Source: Antarcticimicrobium sp.
GTDB lineage: Bacteria > Pseudomonadota > Alphaproteobacteria > Rhodobacterales > Rhodobacteraceae
DNA: 64,000 nucleotides
Reading direction: 5' to 3'
NCBI RefSeq assembly: GCF_029212575.1
Contig: NZ_JARGPK010000055.1
Span: forward strand, 124,001-188,000
Shown: positions 59,609 through 64,000 of the stretch, in pieces
How positions within the stretch are numbered: position 1 is the first letter of the stretch
Layout: the number at the start of each line of letters is the position of its first letter
Made by a program: the position numbers and the translations under genes
The notes under the pieces: generated by a model
Database searches by the model: none
Told to the model about the DNA's origin: nothing
The model's input: the letters and a program-made list of their open reading frames with translations, nothing else

Positions 59609-61115
59609 ATGACATCAACGACCAGAAAGACCCTGCGAAGGGCCCTGCTGGCCACCACGGTGATCGGCGCTGCTGCCGGTGCCGCGCGGGCCGGGGATTA
59701 CACCGGATACGGCATCGACAAGGACGTGCCGGGCGCCTGTAGCTATGCGGCGATGGATGCCAAGGATTACTCCGGGCGGACGCTCAACATCATCACCCAC
59801 GCGATCCCGGTCATCGGCGAGCCCACCGACCTGCACGCGCAGCAGTTCCAGGACCTCACCGGGGCGACGGTCAACGTGGTGCATGTGCCGTTCGGCGATC
59901 TGTTCCAGCGGATCATGATCCCGTTCCAGACCCAGCAGGCGGCCTATGACGTGCTGTTCTTCGCCTCGCTCTGGCTCGGGGACTTCAACCCCTATTTTGC
60001 CGAAGTTCCGCAGTCGTACCAGGAGACCTCGGGCATGGCGGCCGTCACGCCCACCTACAAGGGGGTCGCGACCTGGGACGGCAAGATGCTCGACTACACG
60101 ATGGATGGCGACCGCCACTATCTGAAGTATCGTGCCGACGTGTTCTCGAACCCTGAGATGCAGGCTTACTTCAAGGACAAGACCGGCCGCGACCTGACGG
60201 TGCCTGCGACCTGGACGGAGTACAACGAGGTCGCCTCGGTGTTCAACAACATGGACTTCGACGGCGATGGCCAGCCGAATTTCGGCACCGCCGAGGTGAC
60301 CAAGCGCGACGACCTGATGTTCTCGGCCTTCATCAGCCGGGTGGCGCCCTATGCCAAGCACCCCGACGTGAAGGGCGGCTTCTTCTTCGATCTCGAGACG
60401 ATGACGCCGCTGGTCAACACCCCCGGCTGGGTGCGCGGACTTGAGCTTTTCGTGGATGCGCAGACATCGATGCCACCGGGCGGCACCTCGTTTGGCCTGG
60501 GCGACGAAATCTTCTCGTTCGGCGGCGGCCAGACGCTGATGTCCTACAGTTGGGACGACGCCTTCATTCAGGCGATGCAGGAAGACAGCCTGATCCGCAA
60601 CAAGGTGCTGACCGCGCCGCTGCCGGGCGCGCAGGAGGTCTGGAACCGCGATACCGGCCAGTGGGATCACTTCGACACCCCCAACCGGGCGCCCTACGTC
60701 ACCTGGGGCTGGACATCGGCGGTGGCCTCGGCCAGCGCCAACCAGGACATGGCGTTCGACTACCTGTGCTTCTTCTCGAACGAGGCCAACACCCTGCATG
60801 ACCTGCAGATCGGCCGCTATGGGGTGAACCCCTACCGCGCCAGCCATTTCGACCCCGCACTCTACGAGGACCTGATGGGGTGGGATGCCGGCGTGGCCGA
60901 AAGCTACACCTCGACGCTGGCCTCGATCGACGGCGGCACCAACCAGGTGTTCGATCTGCGGGTTCCCGGCGTGGGCGAGTTCATGTCGTCGCTCGCGGCC
61001 GGCGTGGCCAGGGCGATGTCGGGCGAGGCAAGCCCGCAGGAGGCGCTTGATGGCGTCGCCGCCGAGTGGACCGATATCGTGGGCCGGATCGGTGCCGACC
61101 GGGTCCGCACGGCCT
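59609..61115 (+). CDS. Extracellular solute-binding protein (ABC, family 1); 3' end altered by fusion so the annotated ORF runs on to 61654
   Basis: Signal peptide LRRALLATTVIGAAAGAARA; SBP-like to GADRVRTAYAG, then the reading frame runs into unrelated sequence. Confidence 0.78.
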
Positions 61116-61124
61116 ATGCGGGTG

Positions 61125-61226
61125 CGCACACCGACCGGCACGGCCCCCGGTCCCGGCAGCGCCCTTGGCGTCACCGTCCCGGCCGAGAACCTGCTGATCT
61201 ACAGCGATGGCCAGCTGGTCGAATAG
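61125..61226 (+). pseudogene. C-terminal tail of an ABC transporter ATPase (MalK/UgpC TOBE-type)
   Basis: In the second frame TPTGTAPGPGSALGVTVPAENLLIYSDGQLVE* resembles the end of a sugar-type ABC ATPase. Confidence 0.5.
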
Positions 61227-61249
61227 GCCGGCGATGCACCCGCCGGCCC

Positions 61250-61354
61250 GACCTGCAGCTTTGGTGCTGTGACCGCTCGACCCGCGCCGTCGCCTCCATG
61301 AACCTGAAGCACGTTCTTCGCCAGATCGAGCCCGGCCGTGGTATTGTCCGACAT
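61250..61354 (-). mobile_element. IS110-family transposase N-terminal fragment
   Basis: MSDNTTAGLDLAKNVLQVHGGDGAGRAV is the characteristic IS110 DEDD-transposase N-terminus, truncated after ~35 aa. Confidence 0.75.
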
Positions 61355-61579
61355 GACCGACCTCCTTTGTGGATCATTGCAGACCCACCTTGGCACATCG
61401 ATGCAGTCGGGGGGGGGCGGTCACAGCATCAAAGTCCCTTCGTCATCACGGCTTTCGCCCGCATTACTCGCACCTTGCGGGCGTCTCCGTCGCGCCCGGC
61501 GCGGCGGGGTTGCTGTTTCGGGAAACCGTACCCGCCGAGACGGAAGGCCGGGTTGCCGTGGGATCTGGCCTGCGGCCTT

Positions 61580-62425
61580 TTACGGGTCGCGTTGTGCCAG
61601 AACGGTGAAAAATCCCGGAAAGAAGCGGCCTTCGTCGCGGTTGCGCCGCAATGACAGGGCCTCCTGCGCCTTTTCTTGCACCTCAAGCGTGGCGCGGTCC
61701 TCGACTTCGGCGTATCGGTTGAGGTTGGTGGACAAGAGCGCTAACCCCTCGTCGTCCAGCCATTGCCAGACCTCGGCCAGCGTATGCTGGGTTTCGTGCG
61801 GATGCAGGACCTGGTCGCGGAACCACGAGCGCAGATGGGTTTCATCGCTCAGCGTCTCGGCGCAGTCCCGGAAGCGGGAAAACGCGGCGTCCTCGCCTTC
61901 TCGCGTGCAAATCCCCCGATACAGGTCAAGAAACGGCCGCCGGCCATAAAGGTGGTAGAGCCCGACGAAGAGGAACCCGCCGGGGGCGACCATACGGGCG
62001 GCATGGGCAAAAGCGGCGCGGCAATCGCGGGTGTGGTGCAGGACCCCGATACTGACGACGAGATCGAAGGGCGCGGCGCTTTCAAACGCGAAGAGATCGC
62101 TTTCGACGAAATCGACCCTGTCCGATGTGCCCAGGCGTCCGGCGACATCGCGGGCGCGGTCCAGGGCGGGGGCGGTGAAATCCACCGCCGTAACCCTCTT
62201 GCCGTAGCGGCTGGCCATGGTGTTCGCGGCCCAGCCCGCCCCGCAGCCGAGTTCGAGCACCGAGGCAATCTCGTCTTCTTCCAGCAGCGCGTCGAGATCA
62301 GGATAGGCGGCGATCGGGTTGCGGGCGATGCTGTCGGCGGCCACGCCAGCGTCGGAGTAGAAGTTGAACGGCATGTCGCGGTAGAAATCCCGGACCCTGT
62401 CGGTCACCGAGGCGGGGTGGGTCAT
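61580..62425 (-). CDS. Class I SAM-dependent methyltransferase
   Basis: SVLELGCGAGWAANTMASRYGKRVTAVDFTAPALDRAR; VVSIGVLHHTRDC. Confidence 0.87.
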   Translation of the reverse strand: MTHPASVTDRVRDFYRDMPFNFYSDAGVAADSIARNPIAAYPDLDALLEEDEIASVLELGCGAGWAANTMASRYGKRVTAVDFTAPALDRARDVAGRLGTSDRVDFVESDLFAFESAAPFDLVVSIGVLHHTRDCRAAFAHAARMVAPGGFLFVGLYHLYGRRPFLDLYRGICTREGEDAAFSRFRDCAETLSDETHLRSWFRDQVLHPHETQHTLAEVWQWLDDEGLALLSTNLNRYAEVEDRATLEVQEKAQEALSLRRNRDEGRFFPGFFTVLAQRDP

Positions 62426-62434
62426 CCTGGTCTC

Positions 62435-63769
62435 CTAAAGATAATTGCGGGCATGGCGCAGCCCGGCGATTGCGAGCAGGGACAGCAGCGCCACCCCAAC
62501 CAGCGCGGCCCGGAGCCCCACACCGCTGCTGAGAATGGCCACCGCCGCCGCCGCTGCCGACAGGGCCGCCAGCGCCCTGATCCCGAGGTCGATCCGGCGC
62601 AACAGGCGCTGGCAGCTCGAACAGATCGCGGTGTGCAGCCGGTGCCGGTCCTGCGGTACGTTGACCTCGTCCGGGGCGACGCCGCTGTTCCTGGCGGTGG
62701 TAAAGCCGCGATAGAACGGCAGCGCCGCGCCATGGCGATCGAGCCAGCGGCGGTATTCCACAACCAGGCGGTCCGATGTCTTGATCGGCAGCCAGGACTT
62801 GCTGAGGGGGCGGTCGGCCGCCTCGATCTCCCGGTGCTGGCCGACGACCACGCCCATGTCCTGCTCAAGGATCAGGATCTGCGACTGGTGCTCCAGCCAG
62901 CGCGGCTTCATCCGCTCCAGCAGGCCGGTGAAATTGCTGTACTTCCGATAGAGCAACCGGCAGCGCCCCTTGCCCATCGGCAGGGAAAACAGATCGAGCC
63001 CGGCCACCAGATCGGCATCTGCGTATTCCGAGGTATAGCGGACCAGATTGGGGGCAACGAACGCCACATGCGCCGCGCCCATCTCCGGCGCGTCCTCGTC
63101 CCGGTGCAGACCGATATGGCGATAGGTGGCGCGGATGCCGTCCAAGCCGCTGTGGATGATCTCGAACTTCAGCGGGCTGGCGGCCTGGCGCAACCCGCCG
63201 CCGCGCACGCCGTGATGCGCGATGTGGATATGTGCCACGTCGATGACATTCTCGATCAGGTAGCTCTGGTCATAGGGCAGGTCCATCTGGAAGGTCACCG
63301 CGGTAATCCCTTCCGCGCCAGATGCCTGCCCGGCCGGGATCAGCGACGCATCGGCCGCATCCGCCGCGCCGGCCCAGACCCAGACGATCCCGTCGACGAT
63401 TTCCAGCGCGTAGCGCCGCACGCAGGAGCGGATCGGGTAATCCCGGCCTTCCAGCATCTGCGGGATCAACTGGCAGTCGCCGGCGCCGTCGAACTGCCAG
63501 CCGTGATAGAGGCATTCCAGCCTGCCATCGACGATCTGCCCGTCCGAAAGCCGCGCCATCCGGTGCGGGCACAGGTCGCGCAGGCAGTTCAGCTGGCCGG
63601 AGCCGTCAAAGAACAGCACCAGCCCGGTATCGTAGATCGAAACCTGGCTCGGCTTGTCGCGGGGAAGGTCCTCGAGAAAGGACACCGGGTACCAGCAGTT
63701 TTCCCAGTCAAAGGCCGGGCCCGCCTTGCCGGTCTCGGCCGCGCCGGCGTCGAGTGTGCTTTGGTCCAT
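62435..63769 (-). CDS. Rieske non-heme iron oxygenase, pheophorbide-a-oxygenase-like, with C-terminal CxxC and membrane segment
   Basis: CPHRMARLSDGQIVDGRLECLYHGWQF Rieske; ENVIDVAHIHIAHHGV mononuclear iron site; HTAICSSCQRLLRR; hydrophobic C-terminus. Confidence 0.85.
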   Translation of the reverse strand: MDQSTLDAGAAETGKAGPAFDWENCWYPVSFLEDLPRDKPSQVSIYDTGLVLFFDGSGQLNCLRDLCPHRMARLSDGQIVDGRLECLYHGWQFDGAGDCQLIPQMLEGRDYPIRSCVRRYALEIVDGIVWVWAGAADAADASLIPAGQASGAEGITAVTFQMDLPYDQSYLIENVIDVAHIHIAHHGVRGGGLRQAASPLKFEIIHSGLDGIRATYRHIGLHRDEDAPEMGAAHVAFVAPNLVRYTSEYADADLVAGLDLFSLPMGKGRCRLLYRKYSNFTGLLERMKPRWLEHQSQILILEQDMGVVVGQHREIEAADRPLSKSWLPIKTSDRLVVEYRRWLDRHGAALPFYRGFTTARNSGVAPDEVNVPQDRHRLHTAICSSCQRLLRRIDLGIRALAALSAAAAAVAILSSGVGLRAALVGVALLSLLAIAGLRHARNYL

Positions 63770-63830
63770 GATCAGGTCCCCTGACTCCTTCGCGGTGTTC
63801 CGCCCCTGGTTGTGCGGAATGGCGGCAGGC

Positions 63831-64000
63831 TCATCCCTTTTGCGCGTGCCGCACGAACTTCCAGTCCTCGCTGTCCTTTTTCAGCCGCCGGACATAATCC
63901 GACAGCCGGCCGCCGCGCTCCGCTTGGCCCCCGGCCTTGAGAAGCGCCGCGTAGCGGGCAAGCATCATGATAGCCACCGCCTCATGGGTGCGCACCCCTG
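63831..64000 (-). CDS. Partial protein (C-terminus only), possibly SnoaL-like
   Basis: Manual translation from window edge: GVRTHEAVAIMMLARYAALLKAGGQAERGGRLSDYVRRLKKDSEDWKFVRHAQKG*; weak SnoaL-like resemblance. Confidence 0.4.
   Translation of the reverse strand, partial: GVRTHEAVAIMMLARYAALLKAGGQAERGGRLSDYVRRLKKDSEDWKFVRHAQKG

Noticed and set aside
59609-61654. 681 aa ORF as an intact long solute-binding protein
   Set aside because: Sequence after ~61115 becomes Arg/Pro-rich and out of frame with an ATPase tail and runs across an IS110 fragment; treated as a fusion artefact.

Overview
This 64 kb GC-rich window looks like an alphaproteobacterial (Rhodobacteraceae-like) chromosome or megaplasmid segment and is almost entirely coding. 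No rRNA, tRNA or CRISPR array was recognised. In order it contains: a partial choline/betaine ABC ATPase; the Anbu-type proteasome-homologue cluster (permuted ATP-grasp, alpha-E, transglutaminase, Anbu); a TRAP transporter with an oddly extended small permease; a methylated-amine or amide catabolic block (aminotransferase, amidase, non-pyrrolysine MttB homologue, FAD/GcvT-type oxidoreductase, LysR regulator); a long nar locus (narR / narK1-K2 fusion, narGHJI, parvulin, hemerythrin, moeA, DUF2478, nnrS) with two good FNR-type boxes; a decayed RND efflux locus; a gentisate catabolic operon; an orphan RTX/beta-helix protein; a copper module (copZ / copA-cueR) with a textbook CueR promoter; tex; monomeric icd; an arsenite oxidation locus aioXSR-aioBA; a reductive-dehalogenase/QueG-like Fe-S protein; an AcoR-like regulator divergent from an alcohol dehydrogenase and a solute-binding protein; a collapsed ABC operon with an IS110 scar; and a PaO-like Rieske oxygenase with a methyltransferase. 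The most notable observations are: an AioR whose AAA+ domain lacks GAFTGA and the Walker B acidic residues; a second GAFTGA-less activator with a Cys cluster and three matched upstream dyads; the Anbu cluster; the TM2/coiled-coil/DctQ fusion; aio and nar in one window; and two deletion scars. All assignments come from reading the sequence and motif recall. No database search was run.
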